Part shown: piece by piece, positions 1 to 11,762 of the stretch
How the letters are laid out: each line of letters starts with the position of its first letter
Position numbering within the stretch: the stretch's first letter is position 1
Assembly (NCBI GenBank): GCA_021521415.1
Contig: JAIQDT010001098.1
Location: 186,001-250,000 of the forward strand
Reading direction: 5' to 3'
DNA: 64,000 bases
From: Bidens hawaiensis
Lineage: Eukaryota; Streptophyta; Magnoliopsida; Asterales; Asteraceae
Position numbers and translations under genes: made by a program
Notes under the pieces: generated by a model
What the model was told of the DNA's origin: nothing
Databases searched by the model: none
Seen by the model: the letters and a program-made list of their open reading frames with translations, nothing else

Positions 1-335
1 TGACCCAAAGGAGGAGAATCCTAAAAGAACCCAGATTTCTAAAATAACCCATTAAACTTGTACTGAGCCGACGCTTTGTTAATATAAACGACGAGATTTT
101 TCAAACAATCAAAACTTGACACTTGGAAAGTTCCTGACAAACCCGACGAGATTTTTAAAAACCTCGAGGGTTCCGTCCATAATTCAAAGTTTAACATTTT
201 TTAAAAAAACAGTCACTGCAGACGGTTCTTTTATTTTTCTTATGTGGTCCGTTCAAATTATATTTTTCTAGAGAATAGAGCTTTTTGAATTTCGTCTTCC
301 AAGACGCATTTTGATTGAATTTGTTCCAATGAGTT
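1..335 (+). repeat. Left terminal inverted repeat of long-TIR element
   Basis: This arm pairs with 843-1170 in inverse orientation over more than 300 bases with scattered mismatches. A related single arm appears at about 14640-15010, so the family has other copies in the window. Confidence 0.75.
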
Positions 336-466
336 CATATTTTGGTGGATAATGAATGAGTGCATTAATTATTTACTTGGTTTTAAAGAAATTAATTACT
401 GCAAGATCTGTGAGCTTAGGGTGCTAATGATATTATTTTTAGTTTGTAGAATATAAAGTTGCAAGA

Positions 467-682
467 ATGACAAAAGTAACTCCTGAAGTTTTTGATGAGA
501 TGCAAATGCAAGCTGTTTTGTCCGTATCAACCGATGTGAGCTTTAAATCAAATAAATTCCCTAAATATAAATTAGGGCCCGACAATCAGATTCTTGATGA
601 AGCAATCGTGAAGAATAAAGACCACCATTACTTGAATGAATTATTGTTCCAAGACTCAAACCTGATCCGAAATATACTTTAA
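467..682 (+). pseudogene. Captured N-terminal fragment resembling SCAB actin-binding protein
   Basis: The 71-residue ORF starts MTKVTPEVFDEMQ and contains the stretch DVSFKSNKFPKYKLGPDNQI at about residues 23-42. From memory this matches the N-terminal region of the plant family of stomatal closure-related actin-binding proteins (SCAB), which bind and bundle actin filaments in guard cells. Only the start of that protein is present; the coiled-coil, Ig and PH-like parts are absent, and the frame ends after LIRNIL. It lies inside a long-TIR element, so I interpret it as a transduplicated first-exon piece rather than a working gene. The family assignment rests on a short match and would need a database search. 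If wrong, the ORF is an unidentified 71-residue fragment. Confidence 0.5.
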
Positions 683-842
683 GTTGAAGATGAAAATAGT
701 AGAAAATGAAGATAATCATTATTAAATATAATTGATAATTGAATAAAATGTGAATGGTGGATGATGGATAGGATAATAAGAGAGAAGATAAACAACAAGA
801 ATATATAGGAATAATATTATGGGATTTGAACTTACCAGATAA

Positions 843-1170
843 AAAACTTGAGAATATGAACTCTTTGGAACAAATTCAATCAAAATGCGTCTTGGAAGAC
901 GAAATTCAAAAATCTCTATTCTCAAGAAAAATATCATTTAAACGGACCAGATAATAAACATAAAAAAACCGTCTGGAGAGACTGCTTTTTAAAAAATGTT
1001 TTAACTTTGAAATATGGACGGAACCCCCGAGATTTTTAAAATCTCATCGGGTTTGTCAGGACTTTCCAAGTGTCAAGCTTTGATTGGTTGAAATATCTTG
1101 TCGTTTATATTACCAAAGCGTCGGTTCAGTACAAGTTTAATAGGTTATTTTGGGAATCTGAGTTCTTTAA
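843..1170 (-). repeat. Right terminal inverted repeat of long-TIR element
   Basis: This is the reverse-complement partner of 1-335. The similarity weakens beyond about 1170 in a T-rich stretch, but short matches extend to about 1205. The outer end of this arm is included in a later 200-bp direct duplication (1126-1553). Confidence 0.75.
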
Positions 1171-1553
1171 AGATTGTTTTTTTTCTCTCTCTCATCTTTT
1201 GAGTCATTTTGGGAATTTTCCCAAAAAATATTCTTAAAAGATGTGTTTGTAGACAATAATAATAAAAGATAACAAAATGACAAAAAATAAATAAAAATGT
1301 TTGAATTGTTTAAACGTGAAAAACATTTTTTAAAAAGTAGTCTCTCCAGACGGCTCAGTACAAGTTTAATAGGTTATTTTGGGAATCTGTGTTCTTTTAA
1401 GATTATTTTTTTTCTCTCTCTCCTCATTTGAGCCATTTTAGGAATTTTCCCAAAAAATATTCTTAAAAGATGTGTTTGAAGACAATAATAATAAAAGATA
1501 ACAAAATGACAAAAAGGAAATAAAAATATGTTTGAGTTGTTTAAATGTGAAAC
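1126..1553. repeat. Direct duplication of about 200 bp
   Basis: Bases 1126-1325 and 1349-1553 are the same sequence twice in tandem, beginning GTACAAGTTTAATAGG and running through TTGGGAATTTTCCCAAAA to GACAATAATAATAAAAG. The first copy includes the tip of the right TIR of the neighbouring element. The 39-residue-rich ORF on the minus strand here reads through low-complexity DNA and is not considered coding. Confidence 0.8.
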
Positions 1554-3194
1554 TTGAGGCATGTGGTATATCTAGTAAAAATGGAATTGAGGGGGTATAT
1601 TTAACAACACCCATAATGAATAGATAAGATATGTCAATGAAAGGTCACTGGCCCAACGGATTATCTTCGTTTTCCGAGTAATTCAAGACATATTAATTTT
1701 TTTATTTGAATTTTATATAATTATAATTAATTCAACTTATATTTTGTTTTTTCTTTTACAATTTTAAAAATATAAACTTTTATAAAATTTAAAATTTAAA
1801 ATTTAAAAAAACTCCAAACCGAGTCGAGTCAAATTTTTATTGAACGTTTCGCTGAAATTTTAACCAGATTTGGTTTTGAACTAAATTTATGTCGACACGT
1901 AGATAAAATAACGACATCTTAACAATATATTCGAAATTTTATAAAAAATTTTACGTTAAAAGTTATAAAAGAGAAACAAAATAGAAAAAAAGTAATCATA
2001 ATAATATAATATTCATATTTCAAAGTTTTCGGAGAAGAGTCGGATGAGACATTTTTGAATTTTATAAATACATCGGCGATAAACTTTGTTCAAAATCTGT
2101 CAAACTTTGTTGGGATGACAAATTTCGAACAAAAGTTGTCGGCGACACATTTAGTTCAAAATCTGTCTCCGCCAATAGATGATCATCTATGTAATCTTCA
2201 AATAAAAAAAATTAATTAACTTTCTCTCTTCTAAAAGGGACTCTACTGAGAATTTTCTCTTGTCATAAACTAAGAACTCAACTAACACTTAGTAGTAGTG
2301 CGAGTATAAGAAAAGTATTAGCCTAAGTTCACTAAACTTACTCGGGTTTCTCAACAATTGCCCTAGAAAGGCTTTTTTTTGCAAGCTCGAAGGCCATGAT
2401 CATTTTATGATAAATTACATGTCGGTTAGACGAGACGAAATAAATGAGAGAAAATACACAAGTGATTTCAGATGTGTCATTTATTTATGTCATGCTTAAC
2501 GACCAATTGATTTTTTCTATTTCTTTTTGAAATAGAGTGTTCAATTGGCATTTGATGATGATTTATGGGCAAGAGGTTACTTTTTTAATTGGCTTTGGCT
2601 TCCGAGTAGATAAAATTTACGAAAGTGTCCCACGTCGTGGCATGGATATGTGCAATGGGATTTGTGGATCCGTATATAATACATTTAGGAAACCTGTCAT
2701 CTATCGCCATGTTGGACACTTCCGTAAAAGTCATTTACATAACACCCAAAAACCAAAAAAAATGTCACCGCTTACCCACAAACGATCATCAAATGCCAAA
2801 ACTCTCCTTTTCTATATAAAAAAAATCACGACTTGGTATTGCTTACAGATAAAAATATTGACGAGGGTTGGGAACTCGGTTACTCTTGAGTCTTATGCTG
2901 AAGGAGTCTAGTACGTACATGAATAAATGTATTTTGTGATGGTACGTCATGTTCTAGGTTAAGTCTCGTAATAAAAGTCTTATGATTATTGTAAAAAATA
3001 AAATAAAAATAATTAAAAAGCACTTATCATCTAGCTATAATGGGATTCAGTTCCCACAATTTATGAATTCATGAAGAGATAGGTGGGCATGAGCTCTTGT
3101 CCAAATTAATTTGGTCATGATAATAGGGCTGACATATCGTGTATACTCGATATAACATGAATGGATAAGACACGAATACAAAATGTGTATACCT
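1554..3194. other. Tandem segmental duplication, copy 1, non-coding part A
   Basis: This stretch aligns collinearly with about 16800-18480, including short landmarks such as GGTCACTGGCCCA, GTAATTCAAGACATATT, a CATTTTATGAT motif and GAACTCGGTTAC. No convincing gene is seen. Short ORFs at 2537-2911 and 18013-18252 share some peptide stretches, but indels between the two copies shift the frame and there is no conserved start, so they look like similarity at DNA level only. A TATA-like CTATATAAA at about 2812 is conserved in copy 2 at about 18153 and could mark a decayed promoter. Confidence 0.7.
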
Positions 3195-3571
3195 GGACAC
3201 TTAAGAAATCCTGAGCCCGAAGGCACTCAAACACCGCTTTCTAAAGAGGGGATAAATCAAACTTCATTTCCAAACTCTGGATGATTCCATTAAAAAGGCA
3301 ATCGAAAAGCATGTTGGGCTTTAGGGGGAGGTGTCTTTATTAGAGGAACTGCTAATATTAAAATTGGGAAGTGAAATGTGCAACCGATCTATCACACTCC
3401 AATAATCGAAGTCAAACCCGTCAATACCACAACCTAGAAGAATGTGGTCTTGCAATTTCCAAGATTGTACCATCGAGGCCACAAACGCATATGTAGATAC
3501 GTCTAAAGCTGAACATAAACCCAAACCTCCAAAATGAGTCAGAAGTGATGCCAACCTCCATTGAAATAAGT
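3195..3571 (-). pseudogene. RT-linked protein gene fragment, copy 1 (left part)
   Basis: The minus-strand reading contains WRLASLLTHFGGLGLCSALD followed by VSTYAFVAS and QSWKLQDHILLGCGIDG. This is the middle of a protein family found in very many copies in Asteraceae genomes, usually annotated as reverse transcriptase-domain-containing protein; the reading lies downstream of the RT domain proper. The copy is broken: a 9.9-kb LTR element follows at 3572, and the other end of the gene fragment is found at 13472-13590. Compared with the better preserved copy at 26700-28160, roughly 320 bases are missing at the insertion point. It cannot encode a working protein. Confidence 0.75.
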
Positions 3572-5780
3572 TTTCAAATAAACCAAATACAAACAAATAG
3601 ATAATTCATACACATACAACAATACAACTTATATCACAAATGATCTTGATTAATTATTTTCTAACTTAAATTCTTCACTGAGTTTTCACCAATCTGCATT
3701 GAATTTCTACGATATCCTGCATATGCTTATAAAATAGAATTTTGTCAACAACACATGTTGAGTGAGCAACACACCAGTTTAAAAATACATATAGTATATA
3801 TATAAAAATAAGTATTTGCAACAAGTCAAATGAGAATAACAAATTAACCAAATGAGCAAGTATAACTGAGATGTCGAGAAGCACAAAGGCTAACGACTGG
3901 CTTATGATCATACTATTCTAAGATTATGTTGAACCTTTCTGAATGCGGAAGCACATAATGAAAATAAGCACATAAACAAGTAAGGTATAAGTCGTTAACA
4001 TATAAGACAATAGTTGCAGTTTTGAGTATAATTATATATGAGAAATATAATTTACGCATATGTCCCCAAAACGTAGAAAAAGAAGTAAAAAGGGGAATAT
4101 GGTACTCACCTCGATAGACGAACAAAAGTGAAAAGAGAAATATTAGGAACGATGATTCGCGTAAATCACGCGCTTCGGGAAAATACCAACGAGAATCCTA
4201 AGTAACAAATAATCACGGAATAAATACGGATTGAATAAAAAATCTAAAACTATAGAGAAGTTCGGGTATAATTATCGAGTGTAATCTTTACAAAAGCTTT
4301 TTATTACTTCGATTAATTATAAATTTTATTATCAAAGTTTTATCGTAATAAATATGATTTACTTATAATAAACACCTAAAAATGCTTGAATAAATACTTA
4401 TAAAGGTTTTATAAATTATATAAAGAGATTTGTTTTCTCAATCTAAAAATATGTTTAATATATGTTTATTATTAATAAATATTTCTTTTATACTAGTATT
4501 GTAAATAATAAATGATTAATAAATAATCATAATAATACTACTTATAATAATATGATCTTTTACAAAATACTTAAACTATATAATTTATCAGGACTATAAT
4601 TAGATATATATATTTTAGATTTAAACTCTTTTTAAATTCTTTATTATGAACACCTTTTTAATATATTAAACCTTATTAATATTTATATTATAAAAACTTT
4701 AACAATTGTTAACAACTATTATACGGCATATATATACACGGTTTACCAAAGTTCGGAAAAATAATTAGTTAAAATGTAGGTTTTAATAAAAATGGTTATT
4801 TATTTTGGTATCTAAAATTAATTACAATCAGTTAACAAACCCTTAAACAATAAAGAAGCAAAAAGAAAGCAAACCCGCGTCCAGGGGGCTCAAACCCACG
4901 CCTATGGCCGGTTCAAGAGGAATCAAACACCAGCCCAACCCAACTGATCAAGGTTGTTTAGTTGTTTAAAGCTCGATCTGATAACTTATTAACCACAGGT
5001 ACACAGATACATACCAGATATAAGCCCTAGATCAATCAATCCATAAATCCGTTAAGAGTTGAATCGATTAACGTTAGGGTTAATGATCATAGACCATAAA
5101 CGAACAAGACCATATATTTAATTACCTTTAATAGACATTAATAGAGGGATATCAATGATTTTATCGGCCGGCTGAACGAGATTATGAACCAGCACATAAC
5201 AGAGGTGATAATCAAATTAAATTGAGGGTAAGTGACAGCTAGGGTTAGGGTAAAGTTTCTGCAAGGTTAATTTGATTATTACAGTGGTTTATATGTATAA
5301 CGAAGTCGTGTTAAGTTCAGCATGAATAAAACGAGAAACAAATCCTTTTTGATCGCATTAACCTAATTACGTTGTCGATGATGTCGTTTATGGTAAGAAT
5401 CGCGTATACATTAATTTGGTTTCCAAACTTGCTACGAGAATTGAGGTCCAAGGTAAACGATTTGGTATATATACGGGTTTGGGTTATCGGATCTGGTTTA
5501 ACCAGATTTTGAAGGTGGGTTATAATATAATTTTCATGTTAGCCCCCGAAGTTTAAAGGTGGATACAAAAGTGAATAAAAGGTTAAAGTTTGAGTTGAAA
5601 GTGCCAATGCAAGAAAGATATATTTATATATAATTAAATAATAAGTTAATAATAATATATTAATAATTAAACAAATTTAAACTCGATAAATGGAATATAT
5701 TTAATAAAAATAACCCGAACATTGAACCGAATCGGGTATTTATATAAAATATAAGTTTGAAAAAACCCGAGTTGTTACAG
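3572..5780 (-). repeat. 3' LTR of gag-only element (truncated)
   Basis: This matches 8680-9182 plus 11763-13471 almost base for base by eye. It lacks roughly the outer 110 bases seen at 8565-8680 in the other LTR. Its inner end reads GAGTTGTTACA on the plus strand, that is TGTAACAACTC at the start of the LTR on the element strand. A tRNA-like patch with GGTTC-type motifs lies near 4875-4920 and recurs in related LTRs. Confidence 0.8.
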
Positions 5781-5781
5781 T

Positions 5782-5794
5782 CTCCCCTACTTTA
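5782..5794 (-). other. Polypurine tract of gag-only element
   Basis: Directly inside the 3' LTR the element strand reads AAAGTAGGGGAGAC and then TGTAACAACTC. A purine run at this position primes plus-strand DNA synthesis in LTR retrotransposons. Confidence 0.65.
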
Positions 5795-6536
5795 GGGAAT
5801 TTCGTCCCGAAATTAAGAAATACAATAACAAAACTGTAAAATTTTAAGAAAATTTTTAAATATGATTTAAATCATAATACAGAACTTTGGATAGTCAAAT
5901 AACGCTCCAAATGAAAATCCGATAAGGGCACTTACAAATAGGATGTACCGGCGGCGTATCCACCATGTCCTTATCATCTCTACATTTGTACCGTTATTCC
6001 AACCACTTTCACTTTTATATTACGACACACAATCTTACGCATCATGCTTTCCATGCGATGACTTCGATAATTATATTCCCGAACATAATTATTTTCATCG
6101 TCGGATGGTCCACATGATTCGTCCCATCGTGTGGTTACAAAACGTTTGATTAAAACATGACTTTGAGAAAAAAAAAAGTTTTAAGGAGTTTTAATTTAGA
6201 ACACTAGAAAGTCACCAATGTATAATTTCAAAAGTTATAGCGAATTTTAGTTAAGCAAAGAAATTTTAAGACGACTTTTAAATGTAAAGATATAAGTATT
6301 TAAAGTTGAAGAAGGGGTAGCTTATAAATAGTTAAAGTTAATGAAGATAAATAAATAAGATGGAAGTAGGCTTCAATATACAATCTATTTAATAAAGAGA
6401 AACTTAATTTATTAGATAGAAGGTAAATAGTTCAAATGGGAAATAATCCAAGGTCATAAAGAGGCGTTACAAACGTAATTAAGAAAAGAAGAGATAGATA
6501 AAGAAAACGACAAAAGTCTTCGGGTCCTTGAGTAAC
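5795..6536. other. Interior of gag-only element without coding sequence
   Basis: About 740 bases between the polypurine tract and gag, where pol would be expected. I see no retroviral-type domain in any frame, only AT-rich DNA and short chance ORFs such as 5943-6149. Confidence 0.6.
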
Positions 6537-7354
6537 TTAATTGACGTGACTTGAAGCACCATGAGCAGTTGCATTCATAGGAATTGGAGCAGTCGAGGTA
6601 GATTGATTTGGGGTAGCTTGAATAACGTGAGTTTGAACAGTTTGCAAGAAGGTTGTTTGGTGGAGTATGTCCGGTACACTTGAGCTTGCGGTTACGGGGT
6701 TTGGTAGTGTTCGGTTAAGTACGATTGACCTTGATTGATGGGAGAAGATTAAGGGGCATGAGGTTGATTGGTTTGAGCCTGGTGAGCATGGGTCAAGTAG
6801 TAGGGTATAGTCATAGATTGGGCTTGATGGGCGTTGGTAAGTTGAGGGCACACATTACGTAGATGATTTGGGTCCTTACAATGGTAGCAAGCACGGGTAT
6901 TAGGAACATCAGTTTGAGCAAGAGGGGTAGGTTGTTACGGAACAGCTTGTGCAGTAGGTGGGACACGACATATGTTAGCAAGATGACCATAACGGTTACA
7001 TTGAGTGCATCGACAGCATAGGGATTTAACCAACTGATGACGGTTACAAATGGAGCATGACGAAAAAGGACCGAGGTAAGGTTTCTTGTTTTTGGAGACT
7101 TGTGGGTGGGTAGGATTTGTTGCAGCAAGGTTCTTACATTTCTCGTTATGAGGATGAGTGGTGGTAGATGATTTGTCGTTACCAGGAGAGTGGTTAGTGG
7201 GAAAAGTTGAATCGATTGTATTGATGTCTTGAATTCAGGTCACTATCTTATGGATCACAACAGCTATCTCTTTGGCGATACAGGCAGCCATACGATGGTC
7301 GTGAGAATCAAACGATTGATGTCGAGGATAACGTTGGTTTCTTGAATGAGACAT
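6537..7354 (-). pseudogene. Degraded gag with two CCHC zinc knuckles
   Basis: The likely start is the ATG at 7354, giving MSHSRNQRYPRHQ and then RMAACIAKEIAVVIHK, a helix like those near the start of plant Gypsy gag proteins; a TGA interrupts this frame soon after. Further on, the minus strand encodes a zinc knuckle at about 6970-7010 (CTQCNRYGHLANIC) and another at about 6850-6890 (CYHCKDPNHLRNVC), both fitting C-x2-C-x4-H-x4-C. The final part (6537-6851) is in a shifted frame and is Gln, Pro and Ser rich. The central capsid-type domain that normally separates the N-terminus from the knuckles seems to be missing, so this is a shortened and frameshifted gag. In an intact element it would package the RNA. 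Confidence 0.65.
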
Positions 7355-7639
7355 TCTATATGGACTAAAAATGAGGATTTATAAGATGAATGATAAATTG
7401 AGAAAATCATAAGAATAGTAAAATGTTTAACTATGTAGATAACTTATAATAATGTTGCGTTAAGAAGTAAGGGGATTTGCGTCATAAGGATTAAATGTGA
7501 AAGATTATAAGATGAGAGGGGTACATTGCGTAAATAGTTATTAAATAATGTAGTCAATATGATTAATGTGGGATGACTACATGAGGAGTTAAGTCAGTTT
7601 AAAATTTAGATTTGATTAAGTTTACAATAAACTAACGAA

Positions 7640-7870
7640 ATATAAATTGTGGATGTTGGCCTCCCATGAGCTTTCCATGGCAATTTGAATGGCCCAACGA
7701 ACTAACAAATATAAACAACTGAGTTGGACAGCCCATGAGCGTTACATGGCAATTTGATTGCCCCAACTAATTAACGAATTAACAATGCAATGAAGTTTGT
7801 AGGCCCAATGACCGTTACATGGCGTTTTAACCGACCAAACTAAATAACGAACCAACGAAATAAATATGGG
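7640..7870. repeat. Three imperfect tandem units of about 75 bp in element leader
   Basis: Three successive units share the words CCCATGAGC or CCCAATGACC, TTACATGGC, and CAACTAA/CGAA. They lie between the 5' LTR and gag, in the untranslated leader on the element strand. Confidence 0.6.
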
Positions 7871-8549
7871 TAGTCGGAGTATCTTGTGAATCACCACGTT
7901 GATCACACCAACAAGATGCGAAAACAAGTTAAGAAATGGATAATAGGAGTGCCCATGGGTTCCATCGATTTTTCACCCAACTAACCATTTAAATAACGGA
8001 ACACAATAATCGGGAAAACCGAGTTTAGCCACGAATCACCGTGAATTCGGTTTAATTATTGGGATGCAACCACTAATGTGGTCACGGTTGACAGCCTAGG
8101 GTGTCGGTCATATAGCATTTGTGGGTCTCGCTCGGGCCCATAGGGTTGAGTGCTGTGGTCAGGTTATCACCCAGGTAAGGAATAACGTCTTACCATTGGT
8201 TCTTGGAACCGTTTTGCCAGTGCCCAACTCACAGTTTCTCTTCCCCTTTCATTTATCATAGGGACATGCCACATAACCTAGCCCTAAGGTGTACGAGCAA
8301 AAACAACATGTGGGAATTCTTAAGGAATTTCCCGAAAATAAAAGCTATCAAATTTTTCAAAAATTTTTCTTTGAATGTTGAGGCACAGCCTCGGAGTTTC
8401 TGTGTGTGTGCATAACAATAAATAATAATAATTATCTAAGAAAGCTGTAAACAATTTAATTTGAACACATAAAGGTAAACAGATAGGCACGTATAGGGCT
8501 CATAAACATGTGTCTAAGGCAATTTCTAACGACCTATCTTAAACCTACG
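7871..8549. other. Untranslated leader of gag-only element
   Basis: This lies between the tandem units and the primer-binding site. No coding sequence is recognised; the ORF at 8203-8415 has no similarity I know. Confidence 0.55.
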
Positions 8550-8561
8550 GCTTTGATACCA
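8550..8561 (-). other. Primer-binding site (initiator Met tRNA type)
   Basis: On the element strand the sequence right after the 5' LTR is TGGTATCAAAGC, one base different from the usual plant TGGTATCAGAGC complementary to the 3' end of the initiator methionine tRNA. It would prime minus-strand synthesis. It fixes the element on the minus strand. Confidence 0.8.
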
Positions 8562-9182
8562 ATCCGTCACACCCCAACCTACGGCGGAAATGCCGGGGCG
8601 CGAACTGATTGCTCATAGCTTTTCAAAGGTTACTATCATGCAACATTATTTAAATGACAATATCTATTAATTAAATTAAGTTTTCAAATAAATCAAATAC
8701 AAACAAATACATAATTCATACACATACAACAATAAAACTTATATCACAAATTATCTTGATTATTATTTTCTAACTTAAATTCTTCACTGAGTCTTCACCA
8801 ATCTACATTAAATTTCTACGACATCCTGTATATGCGTATAAAATAGAATTTTGTCAACAACACATGTTGAGTGAGCAACACACCAGTTTAAAAATACATA
8901 TAGTATATATATAAAAATAAGTATTTCAACAAGTCAAATGAGAATACCAAATTAACCAAATGAGCAAATATAACTGAGATGTCGAGAAGCACAAAGGCTA
9001 ACGACTGGCTTATGATCATACTATTCTAAGATTATGTTAATGCGGAAGCACATAATGAAAATAAGCACATAAACAAGTAAGGTATAAGTTGTTAACACAT
9101 AAGACAATAGTTGCAGTTTTGAGTATAAGTATATATGAAAATATAATTTACCCATATGTCCCCAAAACGTGAAAAAAGAAGT

Positions 9183-11762
9183 TGTCACACCCTCAAAATC
9201 CACTAACGGAGTTTTACCGTCAGAGGGTGTGAACTAACAGGATCGGAATCATTAGTTATAATCAAACCAAAAAAACGTTTAAATGAAAATAAGTGCGGAA
9301 GCGTAAAAACCAAAAGACAAAAGTTACGTCACGCAGTACGACTTAAAACCCAAGTAATAATAGTTAAAAACATGTTTGCATATCGGAATGTTCAAAAACC
9401 ATGCATGATCCTATACCGCGCGCCCGCTTCGGCTACCTGAGAATAACATACTAAAAGTGTCAACACAAGGTTGGTGAGTTCACAAGTTTAAATAAAATAA
9501 AGCGTTTAGCGTTTGCGTTCAGCGTTTTGCGTTACCAGATAGTGTTAAATCAATTATATATCGATAGGTAGCTAGCCTATACAACAAGTATTACTAAGTG
9601 TTCGACCCGAAGCTGACTGTTTATCAAGTGCCTTGTCACCAGGTCATCCAGACCATGGTACGTGTTAGCCAAAATTACACCCGCTCGACCTCCAGTCGAG
9701 TTTAGCTTTGGGTGGGGTTTGTCAAACCCAGTAGTACTACTCAACAGTGACTCCTATTCCAAATATTAACCGGTTCGATGTGTAGGACTTCAAATGTTTC
9801 GTTTGCCACTTAGCCTTAACAAGTGATATATAATTTACTAACAAAATCTTAAATGCGTTTATCGGAGTATGTTATCTCCCCCAAGTGAAAAGCGTTTAAA
9901 ATAGTTTAAAAGGGGTAAGTGAAACTCACTGTTTGCGAAGAATTCCCAAAATAAATCACCAAGTGATGCGCGTCACAGAAAACTCTCTCTAGAGTTCTAA
10001 AACAACAAGGAGATTTTCTAAGTATCGGAACTAATATCGAGTCTCTAGACCCGGCACATTCCTAATCACAAGATACGTTTCGTGTTTGTTTGTGAATCGT
10101 GTGTGACTTAACAAGTACATTTGTGATACGATACGTGTGTGAGCAATTATTTACGTGTCATGTATTAATAATGTACATCACTAGCAATTACTCCTTGTAA
10201 GGGCAATTTGGTCACACATAACAATTAACTAGCAATTATTCCCCGCAAGGGCAATTTGGTCAAAACACGACAACTATTTAGCAAGTATTCTCCGCATGGG
10301 CAAATTGGTCAAAACATAACAATTAACTAGCAATTATCATGTTTCATGCATTTTCACAAAATTCAGCAGCTAGTTTCTCCGAGACAGAAATTCTACTTGA
10401 AAGATTGTACTATTCCACCGATCATATCATCTCAATTAATTTACCAAAAATCATCACAAAAGCATGCATGTCTTAGGTTTCCAGAACATATTTTATTATA
10501 TTTTATTCCACCTAGGTTTCTCACAATAATCAAATCATTACAGCAACTCATAACAGTCAAATTCATGCGCAACAGAATGTTATTTGAAATTTCCCGTTAA
10601 ATGAAAAATCCAATAAATGCAAGACCACTTGGGTTAGGTTCCTAACTCAACAAGTCAACTTCCAGAAGTGGAACCAACCCAATTGGTCTCGTAGTTCATG
10701 AGATATAACATTTACAAAACAACCTAACAGCATGTCTAACAACTCAGCTTTGCACAACGTTTTTGTAAAATCATAAAGGTTAACTTTTACACGTCCAAAA
10801 ATTGCAAATTTATATTCTTTAGAAACTAGACTCAACCTAGTTTACTGTAGTATTAATAATCTTAATCAATTCTCACATTTACACCCCGTTATAGTCAATT
10901 GAACATCAACAACACAATCTGTCCAGAAACTGTTTGCAGCAAAACTCAACATATTAACCATCTATAGACCACAAATCATTCATATAACATTCTATACACT
11001 ATAACCACTATCCATGCATATCAATTTCACCATACATACATGGTTAGGGTTTTATTTGATCTCAAACTCAAAGACACAACAATTAACATGTAATAATATC
11101 AATTCTAGTTATCATATCACAATCAATCCATCATCAAATCAAGATAAAACATATGAACACATATACATATGAAAATCGGACCTAGGGTTTATAATTATAC
11201 CTTCAAAAACACCAATACAAGCAAGAGGAAGGTAGAAGATGGCTAGAAACGGATGTAGGATGCTTCAATTGTGAAATACAAGATCAAAATCAAGAGATAT
11301 GTGTGTGTGTGTGAGCCGATTGTGAGGAGAGGGGGAGGGGTAGGGGTAGGCTGCCGTCGGTTTTGGGGAGAGGGAGAAGAGGTTAGGGTTTATATTTATT
11401 AATAATAATAATATGTTACACTTTAGTCCCTCAACTTCTAGTTTGTACTTTTCTAGCTTAATTAACTAGTTCTAGCACATTGAGTTAACGTTTATAACAA
11501 TGTTATCACATAACACATAAGTCTAACACATAATTATCACATAATTATTGTTTTGACGTTTTTCGTTTATTCACCAATCGTTTGCGTCAACTCGTTTGCG
11601 TTTCGGTGCAATTCCCGAAAGACTACACATGTAGTAAGTGTCAAGCGTCATTTAAACCCTAGTTTAAATGTAATGAAGTGTGCGTTATAGATTCAATGAT
11701 CTTTAAGTTTGAATTGACGGAGTTGAGTTAACGGAGTTAACCTGAAATTGACGATTGTCACA
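9183..11762. mobile_element. Solo LTR nested in another LTR, with 5-bp target duplication
   Basis: The insertion begins TGTCACACCCTC and ends GATTGTCACA, the TG...CA ends of an LTR. It is flanked on both sides by GAAGT (9178-9182 and 11763-11767). Removing the 2580 bases plus one GAAGT restores the sequence of the intact LTR at 4070-4100, so the boundaries are exact. It has no internal coding region and no partner LTR, so it is a solo LTR produced by recombination between the two ends of a former element. ORFs such as 10346-10600 inside it are chance. Confidence 0.9.
10175..10345. repeat. Three tandem units of about 62 bp inside solo LTR
   Basis: The units share AGCAATTA, a CCGCAAGGGCAA-like core (CCTTGTAAGG, CCCGCAAGG, CCGCATGGG) and TTGGTCA. 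They are probably old enhancer-like repeats of the LTR. Confidence 0.65.

Larger units (their letters stand above)
1..1205. mobile_element. Long-TIR (Mutator-like) element with captured gene fragment
   Basis: Bases 1-335 and about 843-1170 are long, imperfect inverted repeats of each other. Both carry the same landmarks in opposite order: a GTACTGA motif, an ACACTTGGAAAGT motif, a GGTTCCGTCCAT motif, and a block around TTCGTCTTCCAAGACGC. The 500-bp interior differs from the arms and contains an ORF resembling a plant protein N-terminus (467-682). Long TIRs around non-transposon coding sequence are the hallmark of Pack-MULEs; no transposase is visible. The left end probably lies at or just before base 1, because the arm similarity runs to the window edge, so target duplications cannot be checked. 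A fold-back element of another superfamily is the alternative. Confidence 0.65.

Noticed and set aside
2537..2911. ORF of 124 residues with a similar ORF at 18013-18252
   Set aside because: They lie in duplicated non-coding DNA; indels between copies shift the frame and codon positions show no constraint.
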